This document shows positions 39,640 through 52,420 of a DNA stretch of 64,000 nucleotides, piece after piece (within the stretch, counting starts at the first letter, position 1; every line of letters begins with the position of its first letter). Under the pieces are notes generated by a model. The model worked only from the letters and a program-made list of their open reading frames with translations, was not told the DNA's origin and did not search any database. This DNA is from Datnioides undecimradiatus (Eukaryota > Chordata > Actinopteri > Lobotiformes > Datnioididae): assembly GCA_008933995.1 (NCBI GenBank), contig WARS01000012.1, forward strand, positions 8,538,501-8,602,500, in the 5' to 3' direction. A program made the translations under genes and the position numbers.

Positions 39640-40450
39640 ATTGAAATAAATTAAAAGAAACCTGTTCCTCATTTTGCCCTAAACCCCCTGGACCCGCCCT
39701 TCGGGGCCCCTGCAGGTCCCCGCACCCCAATTTGGGGTACCCCCCTCCTCCTCCTCCCTCCCCTCCTTTCACAAAACCCCACAGGGCTCTCGGCCCCGCT
39801 TCTGTCCCGGACGCGGTGATGCAGGGGTTAACGTGGTGACGTGGTGCTCCCGAAGCGGTGACCCACGGGGGCAGCCAGTGGGGGCTGCAAGGGGGAGAAG
39901 AGAAGAAAGCCGAGGCTGTGAGGTCCCGTTTGGGAAAGAGGGGAAGAAGACTCCAACAACCGCCGTGTTTCTGCAATTATCTGCACACTGCAGCTCGTAG
40001 ACTTCGCTTCTTCCGCATTCATCTCCAACCTGCGGCTCATTTGTTTTTTACGCATCTCCAGTAAAGCGCCTTGTAACGACTGGAAACTAAGTTTGTGTGT
40101 GTGTGTGTGTTTACTGCACGATTGTTTGCAATCACCTCTTTGTCTCTTAAGTCCAGAGCGACACACCGACGCAGACCGAGCTCCCTCTTCGTGGAGCGAG
40201 AACGGGAGATAAATTCACTTTTACGCACAAGCTTGTCTGGACCGTTTGGACTTGATCAAAGGCTGCGGGGCAAACGCGCACAAATGCCACGGACTCTTTT
40301 TAACGCCTGTGCTTAATGTTTATAGTGCCCTTACAATTGAAGCCGTGTGTTCATTGCAGTGTTTGCCCTGCGACGGTCATCCCGACACCAAAATGCCCGT
40401 GAAACTCGGGAGTCCAGCTCTATCTATAGCAGGCTCTGATGTATAGCCAC
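39640..40450. other. GC-richer patch of unknown role
   Basis: A C-rich segment (39680-39780) containing the palindrome CCCCAATTTGGGG, then moderately CpG-rich sequence to about 40,310. No supported exon. A (TG)n run lies at about 40093-40111. Confidence 0.3.
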
Positions 40451-43400
40451 CGGTGAATTTTTAAAAAAGGTGGGTAAACTGCTAAAAACCTCCAGGCGGT
40501 AATTAGAGCTATCATTTAGCAAACACCCGCTGCTATAAACAAACATCAGTTGGGTTTTCAAGCAAGAGTTGATTGATCATTTTCAGACTCGAGCTATTCT
40601 TAATAAATAAAAAGTGAACGGATCAGTATGGCCTGCCTGCCCACGTCCACGACACGGCTCTAGGTTACCCCCAAAACTGGTTAAAACTTTTGGTGCAAAT
40701 CTCCTGTTATCAGAAAGTTGCATGCAGACTTAGTGATGGGCCTCCTGACGCCCTCCTTCACCTCCATGCGTAGATTCGTTTCAGCACAATGACATACGCA
40801 AACAAAACAGCAGTGGCCAGAGGAAAAAAGGTGTGTGCGTAAATGTACGTGAAGCCTGCTGTTGTTGTCTCTATCCTTGTTGCTGCAGATGGAAGTGGGT
40901 GTATTCCTGGTGTGTAACTCACAAGTATGCTTGATGATGTCCCTTTGCCCCCTCCCCTGATTAAAAAAAAACAACAACAGAAAATGCAAGAAAGCTCTCT
41001 TCTACTCTCCTAGACAAGACGAGAGAGAGAGTGTGAGTGCATGGGAAAGAGAGAGAGAGGGAGAGAAGGAGAGAGTTTCTCCATCAATTTTCTGTTTAAT
41101 GTCAGCGCTCGAGCTCCATTGTGGGAGAGAGAGGACGCGTCATCCAGACATAAATTTGCTATTATACAGCCTCATAGAGACTCACATCTACAGGATCCGG
41201 AGCTTGTTGTCGGGAAAACCCCCGTGTGGATAAATTCAGCAGAGAGCTAACGTGTAAGGAAGCGCAGCGCTATTTAAGTCCATACGTCTGAATGCGCGTC
41301 GGGTTGGATAAAACTTGTAGGAGCAGGATTTTTTTTTCTTTCTTCATCTGGGTTGTCAGCGTTTTGGGGGAGCAGTACAAACTCTTCTTGGTTGTTTATT
41401 TTTATTTTTTCAATTTATATCCATAAATACAAAGCTGCTCTATATGGACACGGTCATTTTATAGGTAGGTGTTCTATTTTGTACTGTATATTTGATAATC
41501 GTCAGTATATTTAATCAAAAACACTAAAAAATGAGAGTTATTCGATGTGTTTTCACGACGTTTTGGCTTTTGTAGTTTAAGTTTTGGTTACGGGAGAATA
41601 CTAAACAGCCCTGAGCAGTTTTAGTGTCATGCGTGTTTTGGCTCCAACGTGCGCCCAAAAAACAAAGTTATTTGTAAATGTATTTATTTATTTAGCCTAT
41701 TTTATATGTTTGCGATTGCGCGTTTTGAACACTTTTTTTAAACGCAAGGCTGCGTGAAACACGCGACAACGTTTGCGTAATCTGTTTTTTTTACGCTTCC
41801 AACAACTTCAAAACGCTAATCGCTGCAGATATATTTTGTATTCCGTCCTGTTAGAGTTTCTGTTTTGTTTTTTGGAGGGAAACCTCAATTCCCCTCTTGA
41901 ACACTGAGTCTTCAGCCCATGGAAGACGGTTTATCAGTCGGGGCCTCTCCAGGGAGGAGGTGGGGGTTGATATAGTGGCGCGCGTTATACACATACACAC
42001 ACGCCCGCGATGATTCAACCATGGGGTTCACTTTAGTTGATCGGCTCCGCAGTTGGGTGTTATAGTTTGTCAGGCTTACTTGTGTTATATTAAGTTACAC
42101 GGTGACACTTTATAAGGATACTGAGTTGCGCCCCCCCAACACACAAACACACACACACACACAGACACACACATACATCAAAAGCTGTTGGCACCACCGC
42201 TGGCCATATAGTCATCCATGCGAGATGACACGCGTCTTTTCCAGGTCACTTTTCTGATTTCTGACTCAGGTTAAAAAGTGGCAATGAACACACATGTAAT
42301 GTAGCTGATATGGAAAGTCCCCAGAGCTGCTTTTATTCTTTACCTAAACAAATCAAAAACCCCGTTTATGTAAATATTGCCAAATCTGTCTAATTTATGA
42401 ATAATTGTGTTTAACATCTTAAATTTCAAGTCAAATTTAATATCCACACCAATGCAAAGCTTCCTGATCTGAGCATCTGAATGTACACTCTTTGTTTTAC
42501 GCACTTTAGCTGCAGAAAAGAAAATAAACTTCCTGTCACTGTTATGCTACAGTGTTCAGTGCAGAGAGATCTACATTTAACACCTGCGTTACCTTTCTAT
42601 TTCCACCAAGCTCACACTTAATACAGTTCACTGATTATTGTTATTATTATTTTTAATTTTAGGAAAAACACAGATCCAGAATGAGCTAAAGGTACCTTTA
42701 ATGGATGTAGTCTGGTGAGATAGTGGGACAAAGTGGAAAACACTGTAAAGACATGGTTGAATATTATAAATTGCAGCTGTATAAAAATTGAGTTTTGGTG
42801 TGTGACGATCATACAAATGATAAAACAGTGTGATTCTGGTGGTTGTTGGATACATACAGTTCAGTAATAATTGTTTGTTTGTTTGTTTTCTTGTAAGAGT
42901 TTTATTTGGTCTCTTGCATTTTCTCCATTCCCAAATATTCCAGCTCTTGTGATCAGTTCAGTTCAAAATGTAATTGTTGTTGGGTGGGTTTCATTTTTGA
43001 GAAATGATCCAGAGGCAGTGCTGTGTTCTGATTAGGTGCTTTGAGTAAATTACAACCAGCAAAAAAGTCAAAAATATGACCAACATAAAGCAACAATCTG
43101 CAACAGGACAATATGAAAATGTTTTCTCTCAGAAAGTTTTGTTTTTTTCCCCTTAGGAGTTAATTGCTGGTGCGTCACTAAGGCACTTTATGGGCTTCTC
43201 CTTAAATTATGAGTCATGCAAAGACCTTGCTGGCTAAATAAGAATCAATTGAAATTTTAAGTGATGAATTGCAGATGGTCAGCTGACCTACTGACCCCTA
43301 TGGCCCATACTGGAGATTCTCAGCACCACACCTAACATTTGCTTTACATTGCAAGACTTTCCAATTGAGCTGTGCATGTTTTATGATGAAGGAACAAACA

Positions 43401-44860
43401 GAAAAACAAAGACTATGCCTTTGATTTTCAGTAAAGTGTGTTTCTGTACACATTTCTGACATTCAGGGAGACAAAAAAACACAAATTGACGTAGCACTGA
43501 GTCTGTCACACATCAGGCACACAATATATTCAATCCCATTATATATAATATAAACATTTTGCTGGTTAAAATCTAATTCACCTCCCCGTTTGAATTTAAA
43601 CTCTACATAACGCTCACTGTGCAAACACGCGCAGGACGACATGCTATGGCTGTTTATGTTCAAATGGTAATGATAATTAAAGCCTCCACCTGCGTGATTT
43701 GATGGCCTATAAATAGATCGTGGTGCTTTCATCTCATCCATACAGGCCTGGCGGTGGTTACAGCCGGATATATGGCTCTGTGACAGGTACTAATTTGGTG
43801 CCTCCGTCACCATCATCATCGCCACCATCTTCTCCTCCTGCGCCATCATTCTCTTGATCTGAAGGTGTCTGAAGACGTGAGTCCTCGTACTTTTAGTCAT
43901 CTTTTAAAAACATTTAGATTGAACATTTTAAGTCGTTTTGTGTTTCATGCCAACCATTTTTCCACGTTGCATGACCCGTCGCGAGGCCCGAGCTTCTCTG
44001 TCAGGATGATCAGAAAGAGCAGCATCTGTCCTGCGCACACAGAGAAGAAAAGGTCACGTTGTTTTTGTGTCCGGTCAACTTGTGACTCCGGCGTGCCCTC
44101 TTCTTCTACCAAGCGATTGTGGATGCCATTGTTTTTTGTTGAGGTTGATATTTACAGTGTGTTGGCCATCAAAGAGGGGATAAAGGTACCCACATCGCCG
44201 CTGCTACACGCCCAGAGCGCACAGAGCAGCCTTGTTTTTCCTAACGTAGTCCCAAAGCTTGGCAGCGCTACATTTTGCGTGCTTTTCTCCTCTCATATGG
44301 CTCTATTGTCTCACGGGGTTTCACCACCTTTAGATAGCCGGGGCGTCTCCCTGGTGAACGGCCCTGTTTGGAAATTCGCATCATTAAAGGGCTATCAGAA
44401 ATATCTGGTGAGAATAGGATGGTTGCCCTGTATGGAGGGCCTCCCGTGGAGACAACTCTCCATTTGGACCTAATTTAACACCAGCCTCGCCAATGTGTTT
44501 CCCGTTGACTGTGAATTATGTTTTTTTCATGTGGTCTTATTTAGACGTTCAAAAGTTTATTCGATTAATGCTAGGGCAGCAGTGGAGGGGTGTAGCACTC
44601 ACTTTAAACGCACTTCATCCACTTTTTAATGTGCGGAAAATAGCTTATTCACCTTTTTTTACGGAGGCGTAACTCCTCTTGAGGTGAAGTTGCAGTGGAG
44701 TTCATATTCACAAAAGCAACACTGAACCGATCCATTTCCAGTTGAACAAAAATAGGGGTTTGGCGTAGCTTGTATGTGGAAACAGAAGCATCAAGATCTG
44801 GAAATGACCTATAAATAATGTTTGCATGCTTAATTTGTACTTAATTAATTTATTTTTGAT
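40450..44860. other. Intergenic with possible enhancer-like segments
   Basis: No gene recognised. GA-rich tract at about 41018-41075. Complex, repeat-free sequence around 42.9-43.8 kb includes a MEF2 plus E-box pair (listed). The 202-codon ORF at 43865-44473 is of a length expected by chance in 64 kb. Confidence 0.45.
43687..43716 (+). promoter_or_regulatory. E-box plus MEF2 site pair
   Basis: CACCTG (43687-43692) and a perfect MEF2 consensus CTATAAATAG (43707-43716) lie 14 bp apart in repeat-free sequence with an upstream TAATGATAATTAAAG stretch. The A/T-rich site could instead act as a TATA box. Confidence 0.3.
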
Positions 44861-44879
44861 TCATTCAAATGTGACGCAC

Positions 44880-45240
44880 TCGCGCACAGACGCCACATCA
44901 CCAAGGAATGGGAAAATCTACACCGTCCAATCGGGCTGGACGACCAGAAGAGCGGCCGGGATGTGTGGCTCCTCGCCGCGGAGGAAGCGACTCGCACACC
45001 GATCTAGCGTGAGGGAAGGAGGGGGGGGGGCGGCAAAAAAGGGAAGAAGCGAGAGAAGAAGGAAGCAAAGAAGGGAAGGTGGAAAGTGTCAGTCAGGAAC
45101 GCTTCATTGCTCGAGGACAATCCGCGCGCAGGACCGGTCTGTTTCAAGAGCAATCAGTCAATCCGCATTAATTATCCGCGCGCCCCCCCACCGTATAGGG
45201 TAGCTCGCGCTGGCACACGGACCAGAGGAGGCTCGGGTGT
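44880..45240. promoter_or_regulatory. CpG-rich patch, candidate promoter or CpG island
   Basis: Dense CpGs, a CCAAT box inside the short palindrome CGTCCAATCGGGCTGGACG (about 44924-44942), and a G-run. It is followed by TG repeats. No splice donor or homologous ORF allows a gene assignment. Confidence 0.3.
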
Positions 45241-46530
45241 GTGTGTGTGTGAGTGTGTGTCTTCGTGTATGTGTGTGTTATGCTTTCTCTCTCCGCAACA
45301 CTCACACTCATTTACACACACACACACCCAACCCCCACCTTTTAAGTGAAAAAGAACCAATAAAAATCAAGCTATAAAAGGCTTTTCCTTGTCACTAAAT
45401 AAATTAAATGCAGATTTCTGTTTTAAGTGCCGAACCCCTTTTGTGAGCTGCGGAACAGGATTCTTTATTGTCCCTCTGTCATTAGTGCTGAGGGCAACAC
45501 TGCTGGGGGAGAACAGGGAAACTAAGTCATTTCCAAATAAATAAATAGCCTAAATATGCTAGTAATTGGTTTCACAAGCAGTTGGGATCAGGTAAAAAAT
45601 GTCAGCATTAATTTCCATCCATGCAACTTTTTAAGTGTTTGGTGTACAATTCTAAAAAAAACCCCACATGTGTTGCTTTATTGTTGGCATTTTGTAAAAA
45701 CGCTTTAAACTTGTTTATTAAGATAAAGTAATATTTGATATATTTGAGTTCAGACTTGTTGTCTCAGGGCAGTCCACATTGGATAAACTATTTAAAATTA
45801 TGATATATTTTTTGTGGCTGCACCAGTACGTTTACAGTCTGATCGACGTCCAGCGGCAGAGTTTCACAACTCCTCAAAGGTTTGTCTCTGTCTCTTCATG
45901 GACTGTGATGTATTCACATTCGTGCTGCTGGCTATAGAGCACGTTTGCGCCATTAAAATATCGACTCTTAGCAACTGTGAGAGTCTGCAGAATATTGGTA
46001 GATTTGTGCTTTTGTATACTGCGCGTGTGTGTTTGCGTGCGTGTGGACACGTGGTGGCTGAAGCCCATTGGAGAGCGCAGGGCTTTGGAATGCAGTCTGC
46101 TATGTAAATAGGAAAAGGGGGTAACGATTATCTAATTACAGACGTAATAAATCTGCTCGCTTTGGCGATTTGATTTGAATTATATATGCATCAATACCAT
46201 GGTATAGATGAAAGTGTCGTTTTCCTACAGATTCATAGTTTGGAAGCTATCTATCGGCTGCAGAGCAGCATGGGTCTCCTTTGTCCACTGCGTTTAGTTG
46301 GGGGCTGGACTAAAGCAAAAGAGCGAGGCTCTGTTTTAATGTAAAGGGACATCAGCTGGAACAGTCTTCATATACTTTATGAGGTGCATGTACAATGTTG
46401 TCAGCTCTGGACAAGTTCAGTTAAAAGACATACAGGCTGTAAGTTTTTGCTGCCACAGAGATTTTGAGATTTTTCTTTTTTATTTTGCTGCGTAGTTGGT
46501 TTGAAGAGAGACTCCCCAAATAAGTGATTG

Positions 46531-46532
<2 letters not shown>

Positions 46533-46567
<35 letters not shown>
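46533..46567 (+). repeat. (CA)n microsatellite, 35 bp
   Basis: Pure CA run in AT-rich intergenic DNA. Confidence 0.95.
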
Positions 46568-46573
<6 letters not shown>

Positions 46574-47149
46574 ATACATTTCACATATATATTTTAATGT
46601 ATTAATTATTCTTTCAATTATATTTTCATTTTTCATGTTAATTCTTTTAGTCTGAACAATGAGAAAATATTAGGTATTTTATAGATTAATTTCAAAAACG
46701 ATTAATAACCTAATTTATTACCATAACTGACCTACCGTTTGTGTTGCAGCATAAGAAGCGGAAATGTCCACTTTATTATTGGCAATAAAAAAGTTTCGTC
46801 AACATTTTAGGCGCACAAGCACCAGAAGAGCCGAATCCTGACCGTCACTGTTTCAACATAATCGTATAACTTTTAACAGACCTAACGCTGTCTTTTCTTT
46901 CTGCCCAATTTTCTCCTTTGTGGAAAAAAACTTTTCTCTCTTCGTGAGCTCCGGCGCAGCAGCAGCGCAATAGCTGTTTTCCGGTTCTTGTTGTCGTTCT
47001 CTCCTCCATTTTCTAAACACAAAGTTGTTATTGCACCATTCCGCGAATCTAGCCTCTACATTTAATACAACGTGTAATTTCGCCCCCCCCCCCTTTTACC
47101 GTATTCCCTTTGATTTAGTCACTCTTGACTCTCCTTTTGCTCTGGGGCC

Positions 47150-47420
47150 AACGGGGTTCGCCGTGGGGGGCGCCTTGAAACCGCCCCTCCTTATCGCCTT
47201 TCATCGTTCGGCGCGGGGCCGCCTTGAAACCGCAGGGGCAGTAATTGCTTTTTTCAGGCAGCCCAGTGCGGACTGGCCAGCAGCCAATCAGAGCCTTGTT
47301 TACACTCGGTGATTGACAGCACTCTGGCAATATGCCAGCCAATCAGGAGCCTTACAGGGCCGAAGCCCCGAGTTTTAACCCTTTGCCTCCATGTATAAAC
47401 AAACCTGGACGGGAATATTA
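47150..47420 (+). promoter_or_regulatory. CpG-rich candidate promoter with two duplicated motif pairs
   Basis: CGCCTTGAAACCGC occurs twice (47171-47184, 47220-47233, 49 bp apart) and CAGCCAATCA occurs twice (47281-47290, 47336-47345, 55 bp apart). The second pair are forward CCAAT (NF-Y) boxes. A TATA-like GTATAAAC follows near 47392. The layout fits a plus-strand promoter initiating near 47.42 kb, 5 kb upstream of the bahcc1 coding exon, but direction is not certain. Confidence 0.4.
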
Positions 47421-47567
47421 GCCTATAGCAGCTCATATATTTCGACATGGAAACACACAAGCCCATATCCTTCCACTTTTAATTGGCTAAATTAGTGAAC
47501 CGTGCGCAAGGCTAACCCCGGGGACAGTAATGCTTTCAAATTACGCAGTGATTCAATTTGCCTGTGT

Positions 47568-47574
47568 GTGTGAA

Positions 47575-47600
<26 letters not shown>
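47568..47600 (+). repeat. (TG)n microsatellite
   Basis: TG run flanked by a GAGA tract, about 150 bp downstream of the candidate promoter. Confidence 0.9.
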
Positions 47601-47605
<5 letters not shown>

Positions 47606-48269
47606 AAGACAGAGACAGGTAAACAGACGTACGGTCATTAAAAATAGAAAATTTGGAATATACTATAGGCTATTTTTTTTAAATTAATGTGTAATCTTTC
47701 ATCCAAATGCACATAAAAATAAAGCAACTTTTTTTAAAGTCTCTCAACTACCCACCTGCGATCAGGTGTCGTCTCTGATGTCAAATGATGGTTATATGCG
47801 TTGTGTGTTTATCGATTCGGTGAACTCATAAAGGAGAAAAGAGCGGGATTTGGTCTTATGGACGAAGCAGAGAATTTAAAAAGATAAAATTCCCCTTAGA
47901 TTTACTCCCAGTATCATTTTCTATCTGAGACTTACATTGAATGTTACATCTAGTCTTCCTAAACTTTTCTTATCTCATGCGGTTTTTCATATCTGCGCAA
48001 AACGTCTTGCCCTGCAAACACATCATACACGACCAATAAACCAGATACAGATTCTGCAAATAAGGATTTATTTAGCAAAACACATGCAGTGGGGCGAGTG
48101 AAAAAAGTGGATTTCCCTAAAGGAGCATCAATAAAACTATCACATCATCGCTGTCACATAGCAAAAAAAAAAGGGAAAAAAAGGAAGAAACATTCAGAGC
48201 GCATGAAGCATTTGAACTGATCTACAGTGGGATCACACAGAATAGGCTAGATGCTGTTTGCTCTCCACC

Positions 48270-48690
48270 AGTGATCAGAAAGTGCAGGCAGCGCTGCACG
48301 GCTCCGGCTCCTCTCCTCTCTGCACACTGAACAGCGCCGAGCTGTGCCGCCTGTCTCCTCGCATTTGCTTGTGCACGCAGTGCGCCGAGGGCTGCAAATC
48401 AAACGCCCGCCGTTTCGCTCCACGGCTCTGGCGGCTTCCTCATTGGCTCGGAGCGGCAGCCAATAGCAGTGTGTGTTTACCGTCGAAGGGGGGAGGCGAG
48501 GGGGAGATAGGATGGAGTCGGGTGGGGTGGTGGGGTGTAGGAAAGGGTGGGGCGGGGGTGGTGGTGGTGGGCGCCTCACGGGCACGCTTTCACATTGTCG
48601 TTCTCAAACCAATAGGCCTGCGCGTTCACCCCTCCCCGCGCACACACACCCCTCCATCCTCCTTCTCCTCCTCCTCCTCCCGGCGTGTCT
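48270..48690 (+). promoter_or_regulatory. bahcc1: Probable bahcc1 promoter (CpG-rich, CCAAT boxes, G-tracts)
   Basis: A CpG-rich block with NF-Y motifs in both orientations (CATTGG near 48442, GCCAAT near 48461, CCAATAGG near 48609), followed by a G-run-dense segment (48486-48575) and a TCC-rich tract. It is the nearest CpG-rich promoter-like region upstream of the bahcc1 coding exon, and a good splice donor follows at 48914. Confidence 0.45.
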
Positions 48691-48913
48691 GAGTCTCCGG
48701 CTGCATGAACGAGCCTCGATTCACTACAAGCCTGAACTTCTACGATGCGTCTCTCCCATACCTCAACTGACTGCACAGCACAGTCTGCAGCAGCATAGGA
48801 TGTAATCAATCCCACATGTTTCACCTCTGCGACTCGGGGATTTTCACTTTAAATATTTTTCTACTTTTTCTTTCATTATACCCTACTCGCCATGCAATGG
48901 ATATAACTTACCA
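48690..48913 (+). other. bahcc1: Candidate bahcc1 noncoding first exon
   Basis: Right end defined by the donor ACCA|GTAAGTA at 48914; left end approximate. It contains a 21-codon upstream ORF (48705-48770, MNEPRFTTSLNFYDASLPYL then N and stop). Spliced to the acceptor at 52420 it would make the 5' leader of bahcc1 with an intron of about 3.5 kb. Supported only by signal strength and position. Confidence 0.3.
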
Positions 48914-51900
48914 GTAAGTAGAAAATTGATTTATAGCCGTGTTTTAAAATGTTTGGTGACTGTACTGAATGTCGATTTTTAGTTGAAGTGCTGCATGCAG
49001 GAGAGGCTGTTTTAAATTTGCCGTTTTATTTAAATGGAGCCACGTCTATTTTTCCAAAATACTCCGCTATTATACACTGTCATACCTTTAGAGAAGTACA
49101 TAGTAAACTGCAATCTGGTATGACTCTGTTATACCTCACACAATAATAATCTACAGACATCCTCGTTCTCTAATTATAATATTAGCATTAAAGGAACCCC
49201 TCACGCGTTGACGGTATTTTAGGGTATTTTTCGTATATTTTATTCGCGCTGTTTTCCATGCTGTCTGGTCTGGAGGGCTGAGCTGTGCGCGATATGTGTG
49301 TCACTTTTCATCTGACCTCTCTTCACAGCCAAATTGCTTGTGTGTTTCTAATTCATTCAAAACCACTCGCTTTTCAACGCGCGTTCTCACGCCTGTAGTT
49401 TTATAGCTGATAAATTGTAGAATATTCTTTGTTAGTTTCCTATTGTGTACGTGTGTGTGTGTGTGTTTGACACGAAGAGAGACGGGAGTTTTATTGCAAA
49501 CTGCAGTGCTCCCTGCATCCCCCTCGGTATGAAGGCTGTGCAGACGCCGGGCTGTCTTCGGCTTGGCCGGGCTTGTCTCTCTTGTTTAGCCGGCCTCTGA
49601 ATATCCGGGTTTGTTGTCCCCGTTATGCTTTGTGACTTTACTTTATTGCAAAATTGTTGAAGACAGCGAGCTGGCCTCTGAACCCGAGCCTACTCACTGA
49701 ATGCTTTTTAAAATCCTTTTTATCTTTTGTCCAAAGGTCCACGCATTTATGATTCAATGGATTTCTGCACAAACAGGACAAAACGAGTATTTTTGAGACT
49801 TGAATTGTGAGAGATCTGATACACACAATTCTTTAAGTATTCGCTGGCTTTTGTACCAAGTTTATCTAATCTCGTTTCGACCAGTATCGCTTACTTTTGT
49901 GAGGGGGTTTTCGTCTGACGATAGTTTGACCCTTTGCAGGGGAGTGATGGTGGAGGTGTGTGCGTGTTTGGGAAGTGTGTGTGTCTGTGTGCGTGTGTGT
50001 GTTTGGGAGATGTGTAGGGCCTATGGGGTTTGGGGGAGTCTGGGTGAAGTGGAAGGAAGTCTGAACGCCTTCCACGTAGATACGCGCACACACACACATA
50101 CACACACACACCAGCAGATCCAAATGATCATTTTCCCAAACTGTTACGCGCGATCTGCTCACGTCGTTCTGTTTGCGTGGCGCGCGATAACATGGGATTT
50201 AGATTCAGGTTGTTAAATGTAGCCTGAGTGGCTCTCTGTTGACGTGGAATGTAAACACAGAGGACGTGTGTTTACGGCCTGAAAATTTAAAAATGTATAG
50301 ACAAATGTCAGACGAGAGTGGTTTATGATTGATGTCCCGTAGAGAAGGGCCATTGTTTCTCACAGCCTAGGGGACAGGAGAGAGTCCATTTTGCCTTCCC
50401 AGTGCGCTCGCAGTAGCCTGCGTTTCTCTCCTTTTTTACTGCAATTTTCCTCCTGCTGTCGACTAGATGTAGTCAAAAATGATAACGTGGGGCCCACAAA
50501 CAAAAAGTAAATTAAATTATTTAAATTCGCTCGCACTTTAGGGCAAATATTCTTATGGGAGGCGTTTGGGCATTTGCATGCATTGGATATTTTATGCTTG
50601 GGAGTGCTTGGACGCACCACACACACACACACACACACATTTGCAGGCTCTGTCAGAGCTGCTGAACTTTGGAGATTTTTTCACCCCCTCACCCACCCCC
50701 ACCAACCTCAAACCCAATTCCTGAAAGTTGGGAGTCCTTGAACAGCTTGTGTGTGCGAGTGTGTGTGCGTAAAGGAGACTTGAATCCACCCGAGCTCGTG
50801 CAGCCCATATTCTTCTGCACTTCATAAGCTGCTGGTCCGCCAGAGCATTTGATATTTTCTTTGTTCCTTTATCGTTGATTCCTGGGAGGTGCTATCAGCA
50901 TCTACAGAGCGCTAGATGGACGTGCCATGCATTGAAAGGCCTAATAGATGGGCTGCTGAGGTGTGTTTGGCGAAAGCAGGCACCCAGCTCTCCCTATCTG
51001 AGCGTCACATGGAGCCCTATTTAAGTAAATGACCTAGGCTATAAGGCATACATATAAAGTCGATGATTTCCTAGTCTATTTCACTGTTTATTGCCCTGCT
51101 CTTTCGCTCTGGAGCATAAAGGTGATTTGATTTGTGTTTGTGATTACAGTGTAGCCTACATATACTGTATATATAGCAGAGATGCATGGTGTTTTGCCAG
51201 GAGGCGAGGGCCACCGCTGCTGACTCCGTAGGAGTTGATAGAAATAGGTGCTTCATCGCCGTTTTCATTAATAAGCAAACCCACAAATAAGAATCCTGGT
51301 CACAACGGTGCAAACTGTAACAAAGACAAACATAAAAGGTGATTCAAGTTAGGTAAATGCACACAATACAGCGATCCGTAAAGTCAGACTTAATTTATAA
51401 AAGCTATACATCAAACTCTATTGATTCAAGGCGGAAATGTGTGTGTGTGTGTGTGTGTGCGCGCGCGCGCGTGTGTCTGTGGTCGCTGGATCTCATTTCA
51501 ATCCCATGTTTCACTGCCCTTTTTTTTAAACAAAATTGAAATTAGGAATATCCTCCAAAGTGACACAACCACGTGTTAAACGTAAGTACAAGTGGATCAG
51601 ATTATATGGCAGGCGAATGGGGGTGGGGGGGTCAAACTTAATTTGCATAAACAACAAGCATTAATCAAAGCAGAAACGTGTGCCTTTCTTTCTTTTTGGG
51701 GCCACTGTGGAGACCCACAAGGTTTGGGGAATAGATTTACGTCGCCGTAATTTCAGGTAGAAATGTGTTGTTTTTTGTGCATTCTTGCTCAGAAGTGTTG
51801 TGCAAATGGTTTTCTTCATATTTTACTGCAGAAGCCCCCGAGGTCCAGCTTGTTTATGACCAGTTCTTGCACGGCCTAAAGACTTAACAGCTCGTCCTTC

Positions 51901-52420
51901 ATCGGGAAAGGCTCTTTACCGCTGTGAACTCTTGTACTGTATATGCACCATTTGTTTGTACCTGAGCCAAAATCTCCCCCTTTCCCTTCCATTCTTTGCG
52001 CTGATAAAGAAAGCTCCCGTGTGCGTTATTTGCATCGTGTTTGGTCACAGGATGAGGGGGAGGCGGAGGAGGAGGAGGGGGGGCTCTTCTGTTGGGGCAA
52101 ACGATGTAGCGCAGGGTAAATCCACATAAACTCAGTCCAACCACCTTTTTTTATCTGCAGGACAGACTTTACTCACCTTCCTGAGCTGGCAATCCACGTC
52201 CTTTTAAATGAAACGCCGAGACAAAGCAGCTAGAATAATATGTAAATGTGGTCTTTTCAAACGTTTTTTGTAAAAATTTGAATTGCTTTTGTAAATACTG
52301 GTTGTTTGTCTAAACATGAACAGCGACTGTCTCTCAGTTCAGCCTTTTCTTCGGCACTACATCCCTGGTTGGCTCATTATTGTCAGCGCTTTGACGTGTC
52401 TCCTGCTCTCTCTTTTGTAG
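48914..52420 (+). other. Putative 5'-UTR intron of bahcc1
   Basis: No coding exon seen. It contains TG/CA microsatellites (about 49450-49467, 50085-50112, 50619-50638, 51438-51466) and a small GGAGGAGG tract near 52060. Confidence 0.35.

Noticed and set aside
43865-44473. A 202-codon plus-strand ORF, the longest outside low-complexity DNA
   Set aside because: With about 6,000 stop-to-stop intervals in six frames, one ORF of this size is close to chance expectation. No homology, splice signals or protein-like composition support it.
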